Assembly: GCA_943787175.1 (NCBI GenBank)
Contig: CALSLK010000014.1
Coordinates: forward strand, 62,001 to 126,000
Source of the DNA: an uncultured Alphaproteobacteria bacterium
GTDB taxonomy: Bacteria; Pseudomonadota; Alphaproteobacteria; SP197
Reading direction: 5' to 3'
DNA length: 64,000 nt
Of this stretch, positions 30,264-39,462 are shown piece by piece. Each line of letters begins with the position of its first letter. Position 1 is the stretch's first letter. The position numbers were made by a program, and so were the translations under genes. The notes below the pieces were generated by a model. That model did no database searches and was not told the origin of the DNA. It saw only the letters and a list, made by a program, of their open reading frames with translations.

Positions 30264-31727
30264 TTATTCGCCCAACTGCACCGCAAGGAACTGAGCATCG
30301 CCATTGCGTTCGACACGCACGACGATGGAGCGGGATTCCCGCTCACGTGCAGCCTCGACCTGTTCGGCCATGGCCTCGATCGAAGCGACCTCTTCCTTGC
30401 CGACTTCCAGCACCAGGTCACCGGGCAGGATACCTGCTCGCATGGCCGGGCTGCCTGGCTCCAGGTCTGTCACGATCAGACCCTGCACATTGGGGTCCAG
30501 GCCCATCTGCTGGGCAAGCTCCGGCGTGGCCGGGCGAACGATCATGCCAAGCACGTTGTTGGAGACAGCCTTCTGCTTGTCATCATCGTCATCGCTCTGG
30601 CCGGGGTCCGAACCGGATGCCAGCTGCTGCTCGAACTCTTCAAGCTCGCCCAACACCACGTCAAAGGACATTTCCTCACCATTGCGGATGACAATGACTT
30701 CAGCAGCACGGCCGACCTCGGTGTCGGCAACGGCGCGCGGAAGCTCGCGCATTTCGGTGATTTCGGTGCCATTGAAGCTGACGATGACATCGCCGGCTTC
30801 CAGCCCTGCGCCTTCTGCAGGACCATCGGGCGTCACGCTGGCGACCAACGCACCACCATCACCGGGAAGACCAAAGGCTTCGGCAATCTCGGGCGTTATC
30901 GACTGGATACGCACACCCAGCCAACCGCGGCGGGTGCGGCCAAATTCCTTCAGCTGATCAACGACGCGCGAGACCAGATTGGACGGCACCGCAAAACCGA
31001 TGCCCACTGAACCACCCGAAGGCGAATAGATCGCCGTGTTCACGCCCACAACTCCGCCGTCCATGTTGAACAGCGGGCCGCCGGAATTGCCGCGGTTGAT
31101 CGGCGCATCGGTCTGCAGGAAGTCGTCATAAGGGCCCGAACGGATATCGCGTTGGCGGGCTGAAATGATACCGGCAGTAACTGAACTGCCAAAACCAAAG
31201 GGGTTGCCGATCGCAAGAACCCAGTCACCGACGCGCACGACATCGGAATCGCCAAAGGCGACAAACGGCAGCTGATGGTCAACTTCGACCTTCAGCAGGG
31301 CAATGTCGGTCTTGGGGTCGGTGCCGACCAGCGTGGCTTCCAGTTCGGTGCCGTCATCCAGGATCACGACAATCTTGTCGGCTTCCTCGATCACGTGGTT
31401 GTTGGTGACGACGTAACCCTCGGCATCGACAATGAATCCCGAACCCAGTGAAACCGGCATGCTTTCCTGAGGCACATCACCGCCGTAACGATCAAAGAAC
31501 TCCTGGAAGAACTCATCGAACGGCGTGCCATCGGGAACACCCGGCAGACCATCACCCGATCCAGACACAAAGGTCTCAGTCGAGATCGAAACCACAGCGG
31601 GTGTCAGCTCCTCTGCCAGGTCTGCAAAGCTCTCGGGGGCGCCACGCGCCTCGGCCAGGTTTGGTGCCACGGCAAGCGGCATCAGGATCAGGGCCAGAAA
31701 GAATCCGAGAACACGCTGGGTCATCAC
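30264..31727 (-). CDS. degP: Do-family periplasmic serine protease (DegP/DegQ type)
   Basis: A 487-residue exported protease-chaperone. The N-terminus (VLGFFLALILMPLAVAPNLA) is a signal peptide. Catalytic triad regions are TNNHVIEEAD (His), KTDIALLKV (Asp) and NRGNSGGPLFN (Ser). Two PDZ domains follow, GWLGVRIQSITPEIAEAF and the C-terminal one with LEPGSPAMRAGILPGDLVLE, separated by an acidic low-complexity linker with a DDDD run. The order hflK-hflC-DUF2065-degP is a familiar proteobacterial quality-control cluster. DegP and DegQ cannot be distinguished from sequence alone. Confidence 0.93.
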   Translation of the reverse strand: MMTQRVLGFFLALILMPLAVAPNLAEARGAPESFADLAEELTPAVVSISTETFVSGSGDGLPGVPDGTPFDEFFQEFFDRYGGDVPQESMPVSLGSGFIVDAEGYVVTNNHVIEEADKIVVILDDGTELEATLVGTDPKTDIALLKVEVDHQLPFVAFGDSDVVRVGDWVLAIGNPFGFGSSVTAGIISARQRDIRSGPYDDFLQTDAPINRGNSGGPLFNMDGGVVGVNTAIYSPSGGSVGIGFAVPSNLVSRVVDQLKEFGRTRRGWLGVRIQSITPEIAEAFGLPGDGGALVASVTPDGPAEGAGLEAGDVIVSFNGTEITEMRELPRAVADTEVGRAAEVIVIRNGEEMSFDVVLGELEEFEQQLASGSDPGQSDDDDDKQKAVSNNVLGMIVRPATPELAQQMGLDPNVQGLIVTDLEPGSPAMRAGILPGDLVLEVGKEEVASIEAMAEQVEAARERESRSIVVRVERNGDAQFLAVQLGE

Positions 31728-31775
31728 ATTGGGTCCTTTGTTACCGTCACAACATCATCACAAGGCTTCTATACG

Positions 31776-31961
31776 TCAGCCACGTATCAGCCAGACCAGC
31801 AAGACGCCGGTCAGGGCCACCGTCAATCCCGTCAGCCGCAAGACCGACACCGGTTGTGCCAGCATATGCAGCATGGCCTTCTTCATACCCTGTGGGAACA
31901 GAGCATAGGCAACACCTTCGATAAACAAAGCGATAGCGACGGCCGTGAACAAATCTGTCAT
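31776..31961 (-). CDS. DUF2065-family small membrane protein
   Basis: A 61-residue protein with two hydrophobic segments (AVAIALFIEGVAYALFP and LTGLTVALTGVLLVWLI) joined by a basic loop with MKKAMLHMLAQP. This is the DUF2065/YjeT-type pattern, whose members are found next to hflC. Function is unknown. The position between hflC and degP supports both the call and a role linked to membrane protein quality control. Confidence 0.85.
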   Translation of the reverse strand: MTDLFTAVAIALFIEGVAYALFPQGMKKAMLHMLAQPVSVLRLTGLTVALTGVLLVWLIRG

Positions 31962-32010
31962 GGCCAGTCGCTATCGTTTGTAAGCCAGCCGGTAATCCGC
32001 AAACCCTGCC

Positions 32011-32913
32011 TCAGGGAGCGGCCCGGTCTGCGTCAGCTTCACCGCCTACGCCCAAACCCTCGAAACTGTTGAGGAAGCGCAGGAAGTCGCCATCAGGTGA
32101 CATGACCATGGTGGTGTCGTCAGCGTTCAGAGCGCCACGATAAGCCTGCATGGTCCGATAGAACGTGAAGAACTCGACATCCTGGCCGAACGCATCGGCA
32201 AAGATGCGGACAACCTCACCATCGCCCTCACCACGAAGGATCTCGGACGTACGCTGAGCCTGCGAGAGCAGCACGGTCCTGGTACGATCCGCCTCAGCGC
32301 GAATACGCAGGGACTGTTCTTCACCCTCGGCTCGGATCTCGCTCGCCTCACGTTCACGTTCGGTCTGCATCCGGCGGAAAATAGCCTCGCTGTTTTCCTT
32401 GGGCAGATCGGTACGTTTGATGCGCACATCAATGACATCAACACCAAACTGAGACGTCGCGGTCACCATATCGAGACGAATTTCGTCCATCAGTGCCTGA
32501 CGTTCGCCCGACACGACATCCACCAGACTTACCCGACCGATATTCTCGCGCAGGGTTGCGGTGAGTGCCTGCAGCATCAGAGGTTCGAAGTTCGCCACCG
32601 ATACAGCTGCGTTCTTGAACTTGAGGGGATCGACAATCCGGTAGAGCGCGAACGCATCGACCACAAGCCGCTTCTGATCGGCTGCAGTCACCTGCTCGGG
32701 CTGACCATCAACCTGAAGCACGCGCTTGTCGTAATAGACTACGTCCTGCCATGGCCATTTGAAGTTCAGCCCCGGTTCATTGACCACGCGCTTGGGATCA
32801 CCGAACTGAACGACGATACCCTGATCGCGCTCGCTGATGATGAAGTAAGACATCGAGCCCACGATCAGCACAACCGCCAGAACGACAACCGCCAAAATGG
32901 TTTTCACGTTCAT
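32011..32913 (-). CDS. hflC: FtsH protease modulator HflC
   Basis: A 300-residue SPFH/prohibitin-family protein with one N-terminal membrane segment (ILAVVVLAVVLIVGSMSYFI) and the band-7 region VQFGDPKRVVNEPGLNFKWP. The HflC signatures are DVRIKRTDLPKENSEAIFRR and MQTEREREASEIRAEGEEQ. With HflK it forms a periplasm-facing cage around FtsH. Its start overlaps the hflK stop by four bases. The acidic C-terminal tail is short and normal. Confidence 0.94.
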   Translation of the reverse strand: MNVKTILAVVVLAVVLIVGSMSYFIISERDQGIVVQFGDPKRVVNEPGLNFKWPWQDVVYYDKRVLQVDGQPEQVTAADQKRLVVDAFALYRIVDPLKFKNAAVSVANFEPLMLQALTATLRENIGRVSLVDVVSGERQALMDEIRLDMVTATSQFGVDVIDVRIKRTDLPKENSEAIFRRMQTEREREASEIRAEGEEQSLRIRAEADRTRTVLLSQAQRTSEILRGEGDGEVVRIFADAFGQDVEFFTFYRTMQAYRGALNADDTTMVMSPDGDFLRFLNSFEGLGVGGEADADRAAP

Positions 32914-34001
32914 GGTGCGTCTCCCGTGCCACGCCGTAACTGGTCAAGCGGCAGATAAGGCACAACGCCCTGGCCACCCACCGAACCGCTGTCGAGAATG
33001 ATCTTGTCCATGCCCTGCAATACGGTTTCCATGGTCTCGAGATAGATGCGGCGACGTGTCACGTCTTCGGCGCCCACATACTCGTTGTAGACCGAGATGA
33101 AACGAGCGGCGTCACCTTCAGCCTCGTTGATGACCTGTTCCTTGTAGGCTTCAGCCTCCTGGATCATGCGCTGGGACTCACCGCGTGCGACCGGGACGAT
33201 CTGGTTCTGATAGGCCTGAGCCTCGTTGATGGCGCGCTCCTGATCCGCGCGTGCTGCCTGCACGTCACGGAACGCATCGATCACCGCTGCAGGCGGATCA
33301 ACGTTCTGGAGTTCGACCTGAGTGATCAGAATGCCCGCGCCCAGAAGGTTAAGCTGCTCCTGGGTCAGTGCCAAGGTCTTCTGTTCAACCGCCGCACGAC
33401 CTTCGGCCAGCGCAGTGGATAGGGCCGTCTGTCCAATCACCTGACGCATGGCGCTTTCGGCAACCCGTTTGGTGGTTGCCTCAGGATCGGCGACGTTGAA
33501 GAGGAATTCACCAGCATCACTGATCTTCCACTTCACCACGAACTGCACATCGATGATGTTCTCGTCACCGGTCAGCATCAGGCTCTGATTCTGTGTCGCA
33601 CCAACCGTGAACTGCTGAATCTCAGTCACCTTGGGCGTAAAGACCTCACCGATCGGGGAAGGCCAGTTGTATTTCAGGCCCGGCGTGGTCGTGTCGACCC
33701 ACTTGCCAAAGACCATCACGACGCCCTGTTCGTTGGTGTCGACGCGGTAAATACCGCTCGCCATCCAGACACCGAGCAGAATAACGACAACAATCGCAAT
33801 GCCGCGAATGCCGCCAAAGCCGCCGGGAACAAAGCGTTTACCCTTGTCCTGCATGCGCCGGATCAGGTCTTCCAGATCAGGCTGTTGGCCACCGCCGCCA
33901 CCGCCGCCGCCGGAAGGTCCACGACCCCAGGGGCCGCCGCCGTCTCCGTCACCGCCACCGCCGCCTTGCCAGCCACCGCCGCCTTGATTATTCCAGGCCA
34001 T
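32910..34001 (-). CDS. hflK: FtsH protease modulator HflK
   Basis: A 363-residue partner of HflC. The first 40 residues are very glycine-rich, as usual for HflK. A membrane segment (GIAIVVVILLGVWMASGI) precedes the SPFH domain with TNEQGVVMVFGKW, and the signature RDVQAARADQERAINEAQAY is followed by a coiled coil. The plus-strand complement of the Gly-rich start is proline-rich but is not a gene. It diverges from apbC across 162 bases. Confidence 0.94.
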   Translation of the reverse strand: MAWNNQGGGGWQGGGGGDGDGGGPWGRGPSGGGGGGGGQQPDLEDLIRRMQDKGKRFVPGGFGGIRGIAIVVVILLGVWMASGIYRVDTNEQGVVMVFGKWVDTTTPGLKYNWPSPIGEVFTPKVTEIQQFTVGATQNQSLMLTGDENIIDVQFVVKWKISDAGEFLFNVADPEATTKRVAESAMRQVIGQTALSTALAEGRAAVEQKTLALTQEQLNLLGAGILITQVELQNVDPPAAVIDAFRDVQAARADQERAINEAQAYQNQIVPVARGESQRMIQEAEAYKEQVINEAEGDAARFISVYNEYVGAEDVTRRRIYLETMETVLQGMDKIILDSGSVGGQGVVPYLPLDQLRRGTGDAP

Positions 34002-34163
34002 GTTTTCCGCCTTTTATAAGCCTCACCAGACACCACATGGATGCCGCACAGGCTTAAAGTGTGGGTTGCCGCGTCGAGTTCAAGGCTTATAAGACACACC
34101 ACTCACAGCCGCAACGCGGAGCCGCAGGTTCTGCACCCACCCGATACAAATTAAGGAGCCCCC

Positions 34164-35286
34164 ATGGCGCGGGTCACCGAGGACGAAGTGCGCAATGCCC
34201 TGCAGGGCATCATCGAGCCCCAGAGCGGGAAATCCATCATGGATCTCGATATGGTTCAGGGCCTGGTGGTCAAGGACGGCAATGTTGGTTTCGTGATGGA
34301 AGTACCGGGCGAACGCGGCCAGGAGCTTGAACCGATTCGCCAAAAGGCAGAAGGCGCCGTGAAGGCGCTTTCAGGCGTTCTGTCTGTCACGGCTGTCATG
34401 ACGGCACACAAGGCAGCCGGCGCGGCAGCACCTGCCAAGCAGCCCGGAGCAGCGCCACAATCGAAACAGGCCGGTGAAAAAGCCGGAATCGACAACATTC
34501 CAGGCATCAAACACATCGTGGCCGTTGCCAGCGGCAAGGGCGGCGTGGGCAAATCCACCACCGCCGTCAATCTGGCTCTGGCACTGGCAAGCCTGGGCCA
34601 GAAGGTCGCCCTGCTCGATGCCGATATCTATGGTCCATCCGCACCGCGCCTGCTTGACCTGAAGGGCAAGCCGGAAACCGACGGCAAGAAACTCTGGCCA
34701 AAGGAAGCCTATGGCATCAAGGCCATGTCGATCGGCCTTCTGATCGAAGAGGACCAGCCCATGGTCTGGCGTGGCCCCATGGTGCAAAGCGCCCTTGAGC
34801 AGATGCTGCGACAGGTCGAATGGGGCGAGATCGATGTCATGATCATCGACATGCCGCCGGGCACCGGCGACGCCCAGCTGACCCTGACCCAGCGCGCCCC
34901 CCTGGCCGGTGCCGTCATCGTCTCGACACCCCAGGATCTTTCTCTGATTGATGCCCGCAAAGGCCTCAACATGTTCAAGAAGGTCGATGTCCCTATTCTG
35001 GGCATCATCGAGAACATGAGTTACTTCACCTGCCCACATTGCGGCGGGCGCTCGGATATTTTTGCCCATGGCGGCGCCCGCACCGAGGCAGAAACGCTCG
35101 GGCGTGCCGTTCCTGGGAGAGATCCCGCTCGACATCAAGATCCGCGAAACTTCAGACGGCGGTCACCCGATTGTCGTCAGCCACCCAGACGGGCCCCATG
35201 CCCAGAGCTACAAGGCCATCGCCGCCGCCGTACTCGAGCGTATCGAAGGCACCCAGCGCACCGCTCCCCGCATCGTCATCCAGTAA
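34164..35286 (+). CDS. apbC: Iron-sulfur cluster carrier ApbC/Mrp (one frame change)
   Basis: A P-loop ATPase that carries Fe-S clusters. An N-terminal DUF59-type domain (EDEVRNALQGIIEPQSGKSI) and an Ala/Pro-rich linker precede VASGKGGVGKSTTAVNLALA. Then come DADIYGPSAPRLL, VMIIDMPPGTGDAQLTL and the cluster-binding pair in SYFTCPHCGG (CxxC). After ETLG the sequence has GGGCG where one G less restores VPFLGEIPLDIKIRETSDGG and a normal end at 35286. The insertion lies in a short homopolymer and is probably an error. Confidence 0.92.
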
Positions 35287-35402
35287 TCGGCCGCAAACCC
35301 AAAGGGCGAGAGCCCGTTGGAAGGCCGCGACTGCGGTCCGCGCAACCTTGCGCGAGCCATAGGGAGGCGGATGCCTCCCGCCCGGCGCTTGAGGGTAGAA
35401 TC

Positions 35403-35434
35403 AAAAAGACCGGACTGTTGCCAGCCCGGCCTTT
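35403..35434. terminator. Bidirectional hairpin between apbC and the DUF1036 gene
   Basis: AAAG-CCGG-CTG on one side pairs with CAG-CCGG-CTTT on the other around TTGC, with single mismatches. On the minus strand the stem is followed by TCTTTTTG, a good terminator for the DUF1036 gene whose stop is at 35456. On the plus strand it may end apbC transcription. Confidence 0.7.
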
Positions 35435-35455
35435 GAACAGATTATCGATGGATCA

Positions 35456-35854
35456 TCACGGCGTCAGATCGTGCGTCCAGTCGGAATAGTTCTGGGTATC
35501 GACTTCAAAGAAACCCGTGTTGCACTGGTCATCACCCACGATGGTGAAGGCATTGGGCTCATGGATGCAGAAGTCAAATTCGCCCCCCCAATACGTCTTC
35601 TCATCTGCTGATTCCGCATAGATGTAATAATAGCGGTTCGGCAGATTGCCAGCGACCAGAATGGTGCACTGTTGCGGGCGAATCTCGTACCAGCCCTCTG
35701 AAACCCAGTCATTGCCGTTGTGATAGGCATAGGACGAATAGATCGTCTGCTTGAACTTGTTGCACAAGGTAAAGTCAGCCGACGCCGGGTTGGAGGCGGC
35801 CATCACCCCCCCCACGATCAGGGCGGCAAACAGGAACTTCATCACAGTCTTCAT
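35456..35854 (-). CDS. Secreted DUF1036-family protein
   Basis: A 132-residue protein. From the Met at 35854 it begins MKTVMKFLFAALIVGGVMAA then NPASA, a clear signal peptide. The mature domain reads FTLCNKFKQTIYSSYAYHNG, then EGWYEIRPQQCTIL, and has three further cysteines, the pattern of DUF1036. The domain is widespread in alphaproteobacteria and cyanobacteria and has no known role. It stands alone between two terminators or gaps. Confidence 0.82.
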   Translation of the reverse strand: MKTVMKFLFAALIVGGVMAASNPASADFTLCNKFKQTIYSSYAYHNGNDWVSEGWYEIRPQQCTILVAGNLPNRYYYIYAESADEKTYWGGEFDFCIHEPNAFTIVGDDQCNTGFFEVDTQNYSDWTHDLTP

Positions 35855-35946
35855 TGCAGCTTCTCCCAGCATGTCGGTCTTCTCACGTTCATTATGACTC
35901 AAAGCCTACGTTAGAGCCAAGGGGTCCATCAGATTTATGCTGGCCG

Positions 35947-37036
35947 TCACACCTTGGTTGCGGCGGCGTCGAGTGCCTCAGGTGCTACACCCAGCCTTGA
36001 TCCCGCCGCCACAAATGCCTCCCAGGCAGGCCGCGCCAGCGGCACTCCTTCTGCCAGGCGCTGTGTTTTTGCCGCCCGTTCGGGCTCTCCCGCCAGCATG
36101 ATGGCTTCATGGCCCTGCACCGGGGCGCTCGAGCGCACCCAATCGGTCACAGCATCAATCTCTGTTGCCATGCCGGCAAAGCCACCCAGGGATTCAGGGT
36201 CGATCAGGACCGAAAGCATGCCGTTCAGCGTCGTGTCGGCAACATGATTGCCGGGTTTGCCGACACCGCCACCGGTCAGCGCGCCGCCCAGCAGTTCACA
36301 CAGCATGGCAAGACCGCCGCCCTTATGTTCCCCCATGGCCAGAAGCGCGCCGCCCGGCGTATCTGGAATCATGGTGCCGGGATCGCGCGTCGCCGATCCA
36401 TCCGCAGCAATCATCGCGCCTTCGGGCAGGGGCTTCACCCTTGTCATGGGCCACGACGACCTTGCCAAAGGCGATCTTGGAGGTCGCAAAATCCAGCACG
36501 AACGGTGCGTGTTTGTCTGTCCCGGGGATGCCGGCGCAGAATGGATTGGTGCCCAGACGGCTCTGGCGTCCGCCCCAGGGTGCCACCATCGGCTCGTGGC
36601 CAATCACGTTGACGAAATGCAGCGAGACGAGCTCTGCTTCCAGACAGACTTCCGCCCAGTGGCCAATGCGGCCCAGATGGTGGCTGTTGCCCAGGGCGAC
36701 CAGCGCAACGCCATGCTCGCGCGCCCGCCCGATGCCGTGTTTCATGGCCATGGCGCCGGCAAGAGCACCAAAGCCGCGATGCCCGTCAAAGCGCAGAACC
36801 GCGCCGCCATCCAGAACAAGCTCCGGCACGGCACGGGGATCAAGCCCGCCATTGGCCAGGCAATCGACGTAATAGGTCACCATCTGGATGCCGTGGCTGT
36901 CATGGCCCGACAAATTTGCCTCAACCAGCATGTCGGCCACGGCACCAGCCGTTGCCTTGTCGGCACCACCTGTTTCAAACACCAGTGAAATCGCCTGCCG
37001 CAGGCCTTCATGGCCAAACAGCAGCATGTCGCTCAT
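35947..37036 (-). CDS. Ldh2-family malate/L-lactate dehydrogenase (one frame change)
   Basis: An NAD(P)-dependent oxidoreductase of the Ldh2/YlbC superfamily, not the Rossmann lactate/malate enzymes. Seen are [16 protein letters not shown] with the catalytic-His region, [42 protein letters not shown], and after one extra G near 36430, [20 protein letters not shown]. The start codon overlaps the thyX stop by four bases. Possible substrates include malate, lactate, ureidoglycolate or sulfolactate. The truncated relative at 7036-7381 shows the genome had at least two. Confidence 0.85.
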
Positions 37037-37948
37037 GGCGCGATCACGGCCTGGAGTTCATCCCACACACGTTTGGAAAGACCGCTGTTGGCGGCGTCAA
37101 CCGTCTCGCCGGCCAGCATGCGTTTCATCACGGCAATCTGGCCTGCCGTCAGGCTGGCACCACCCATGCGGTTTTCGACAAACGCGTCATAGGCCAACGG
37201 CACCCAGCGCTTGACCGTCTCCAGCATGGCTTCGGCATAGACCCGGATTTCGTATTGCGCGTGGGGATCGGCGCGCAGGCGCAGGAAGTGGAACAGGTTG
37301 TGCAGGTCCACCTTCCAGTACCACTGGGTATAGACGTTGGCAGGCAGGTTCATCCGCGCCAGCTCTCGCGCCAGGCCCTGCTGGCCCGTCCTGGGACAGC
37401 ATCGCCTCGTAATGGTCATAGGCCCGGTCCGCGTCATCGCGCAGCATGGTCGAGCACGCGCTGCGGCCTCCTCCCCCTCCAGCACGTCGCACCACGGCCC
37501 TGGTTGTTGACTTCGGACTGCGCGGCCAGGTTTTCCGGCGCGGGGATGTAGAACTCGCGGTCCAGGATCGAATAGCGGGCGGAATATTCGTTCACGTTCG
37601 CCGTGCGATGCCGGATCCACTGGCGCGCCACGAACACGGGCAGTTTCACGTGCAACTTGATCTCGCACATCTCGAACGGGGTCGAATGCCAGTGTCGCAT
37701 CAGATACCGGATCAGCCCTGCGTCGTTCTGCACCGATGCTTGGTCCCGGCCCCGTAGCTGACCCGCGCCGCCTGAACAATCGCTTCGTCATCGCCCATGT
37801 AATCGATGACCCGAACAAACCCGTGGTCAAGCACCTGCATGGGTTCATAGAGAACCTCTTCGAGTGCCGGCGACACCGCCCTGCGCGTGGCCGTGCTCTG
37901 CTCACGTTGTGCGGCAATCTCCGCAGCCTGATCGTCTGTAATGGGCAT
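37033..37948 (-). CDS. thyX: Flavin-dependent thymidylate synthase ThyX (several frame changes)
   Basis: ThyX makes dTMP from dUMP with FAD and methylenetetrahydrofolate. The Met at 37948 starts [37 protein letters not shown] is followed by a missing base near 37740, then [20 protein letters not shown] and the diagnostic [15 protein letters not shown] (RHRxxxxNExSxRYS). More changes lie near 37490 and 37390 before [20 protein letters not shown] and [15 protein letters not shown]. All functional blocks are present. As dTMP synthesis is essential and no ThyA is seen here, the breaks are probably sequence errors. Confidence 0.92.
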
Positions 37949-38061
37949 GCCGGTTCCGGTTGATTCACGTTGAAACCGCACCATACCCACGCCCGCCCCC
38001 ACCTCCAAGCAGCGTTCACCGGCAACTCCCACAAGGCTGTGTATGGCTGGGAAAAGGATGA

Positions 38062-38244
38062 CACGCAGAGACGCAGAGGAGGTCCTGGCCAGCAACACTG
38101 GCCTGTGCCGTGTTCCACCGCTGCAAGACATTCGCTCAGGGATCGCAGGCGATCCCAACCAATCATTGGGCAACGGAAAATGAAACACCGCGCAGGGCTC
38201 GAAAACCCGTTCAAAACTTCTCAGCGTCTCTGCGTCTCTGCGTG
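38062..38244. repeat. MITE-like segment with 17-bp perfect terminal inverted repeats
   Basis: CACGCAGAGACGCAGAG at 38062-38078 is repeated exactly in inverted orientation at 38228-38244. The 149 bases between hold no gene. The layout (short, non-coding, perfect inverted ends, between thyX and ssrA) fits a miniature transposable element. The repeat unit GCAGAGAC is itself a short tandem, so simple-sequence origin is also possible. It lies just upstream of the ssrA promoter. Confidence 0.5.
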
Positions 38245-38269
38245 CCAACCCTTATTGCCTACCGCAACG

Positions 38270-38299
38270 TTGGCAATTCCCGATGAGAACGCCTATATG
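38270..38299 (+). promoter_or_regulatory. Candidate sigma-70-type promoter of ssrA
   Basis: TTGGCA (38270-38275) and TATATG (38294-38299) are separated by 18 bases. Both are close to consensus and sit where the 5' end of the acceptor piece is expected, near 38306. Confidence 0.55.
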
Positions 38300-38305
38300 T
38301 AGAGC

Positions 38306-38572
38306 GTTCGGTTTTCCGGACTATGACAATAAACGCTGCTCGGAATAAGCATTGCGGACGTGGGGGCAGTACCCACCGCCTCCACCATTTACGGGGGCGA
38401 ACCAGGCTCGACGTGTGTGGTAAAGGTCCAGTTTTTGTCCGGTATGATATCCACCGTTATCGGGTCTTATCTACAAACGCCAATGATAACAACGAGGCGT
38501 TCGCTGTCGCTGCATAAGCGATAAGCGCGGTCCGGAGGGCACCGGGCAACAGAAGCCCTCCACTGTTTCGGC
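38306..38572 (+). ncRNA. ssrA: Transfer-messenger RNA, circularly permuted two-piece type
   Basis: The tRNA-like halves occur in reversed order. First comes the 3' acceptor half: T-stem GTGGG/CCCAC, then CGCCTCC, discriminator A and CCA ending at 38387. After only five bases (38388-38392) comes the 5' half, GGGGGCGAACCAGGCTCGAC. GGGGGCG (38393-38399) pairs fully with CGCCTCC (38377-38383, one G-T). The tag frame at 38479-38517 encodes ANDNNEAFAVAA and stops at TAA, with the usual Ala-Asn-Asp-Asn start and AVAA end. A 7-bp stem (GGAGGGC/GCCCTCC, 38534-38561) belongs to the pseudoknot region. tmRNA rescues stalled ribosomes. The outer ends are estimates. Confidence 0.93.
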
Positions 38573-38607
38573 TTGAAGGAGCCGCGTGAAAGAACCAAGG
38601 TCGCAGT

Positions 38608-39118
38608 ATGACGGATGTGCTTGATTACGATCTGATGGTCGACAACGCCCTGCGCGGCGTGATGGTAAGTGCCATCGAACTGGTCACGCGTGAAGGTCTG
38701 CCGGGCGAACACCATTTCTACATCACGTTCCGCACCGACCATCCCCGCGCCCGTGTCGGTAACGATCTCAAGGCCAAGTATCCCGAAGAGATCACCGTGG
38801 TCATGCAGCACCAGTTCTGGGATCTCACGATCGACGACAAGGGTTTCACCCTGGGCCTGTCCTTCAACCAGGTACCCCAGGACGCTCTACATTCCCTTTG
38901 CCGCCGTGACCTCCTTTGTCGATCCCAGCGTCAAGTTCGGCCTTCAGTTCCGGCCCCAGGCCGCCAACGATGCCGACGACGATGATGATATCGACACCGG
39001 CGGCGGTGCCCTGGTGGAAAGCAGCGATACGCCCCACCAGATCCAGCCCACCGACGGCGAGGCCCCCGACGCCGATTCCGACAACGTCGTTGCCCTCGAC
39101 CACTTTCGCAAAAAGTAG
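38608..39118 (+). CDS. sspB: SspB-family ClpXP adaptor (one frame change)
   Basis: SspB hands ssrA-tagged proteins to ClpXP. The N-terminal fold is recognisable from YDLMVDNALRGVMVSAIELV, then HHFYITFRTDHPRARV and TVVMQHQFWDLTIDDKGFTL. After FNQVPQ one extra G near 38880 breaks the frame; removing it gives TLYIPFAAVTSFVDPSVKFG. The acidic, flexible linker with a run of Asp and the short C-terminal ALDHFRKK tail match the ClpX-tethering end of SspB. It lies directly behind ssrA, its functional partner. Confidence 0.88.
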
Positions 39119-39455
39119 CGAACGCAAGGCGTTCGCCGGGCGGGTCGTTGCTGCCTTGACCCCCATGGGGCCTGTGCGCGCACAGGGCATGTTTGGCGGC
39201 CACGGCATCTTCCTTGATGATCTGATGCTGGGCCTCACCCTGGAAAACCAGCTCTGGCTCAAGGCCGACGACCTCAACCGCAGCCTCTACCGTGACGCCG
39301 GCTCCCGTTGTTTCGTTTACAAACGCATGGGCAAACCCGTCGAACTGGGATTCTGGTGCGTCCCCCCGGAAATCTGGGCCAACCCCCATGACCTCATCGC
39401 CTGGGCCGAAAGCGCCTTTGCCGCAGCCAAACGGACCAAGGCCAAAAAGCGTTGA
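39090..39455 (+). CDS. TfoX N-terminal-domain-like protein, copy 1
   Basis: A small protein of about 121 residues if TTG at 39090 is used, which overlaps the sspB 3' end by 29 bases. No ATG or GTG precedes the domain. Visible blocks are TPMGPVRAQGMFGGHGIFLD, ENQLWLKADDLNRSLY and the C-terminal AWAESAFAAAKRTKAKKR. This is the TfoX_N fold (YccR/Sxy-like), whose stand-alone members are common in alphaproteobacteria and of unknown function. It is a paralogue of the next gene, with about half the positions identical. Confidence 0.72.
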   Translation: MPSTTFAKSSERKAFAGRVVAALTPMGPVRAQGMFGGHGIFLDDLMLGLTLENQLWLKADDLNRSLYRDAGSRCFVYKRMGKPVELGFWCVPPEIWANPHDLIAWAESAFAAAKRTKAKKR

Positions 39456-39462
39456 GCCAACG

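Noticed and set aside
33799-33987. Proline-rich plus-strand frame opposite hflK
   Set aside because: It is the complement of the glycine-rich HflK N-terminus, with no ribosome-binding site or homology.
38323-38517. A 64-codon frame spanning the ssrA gene
   Set aside because: It only reads through tmRNA sequence; its last 12 codons are the tmRNA tag itself. The RNA gene explains it.
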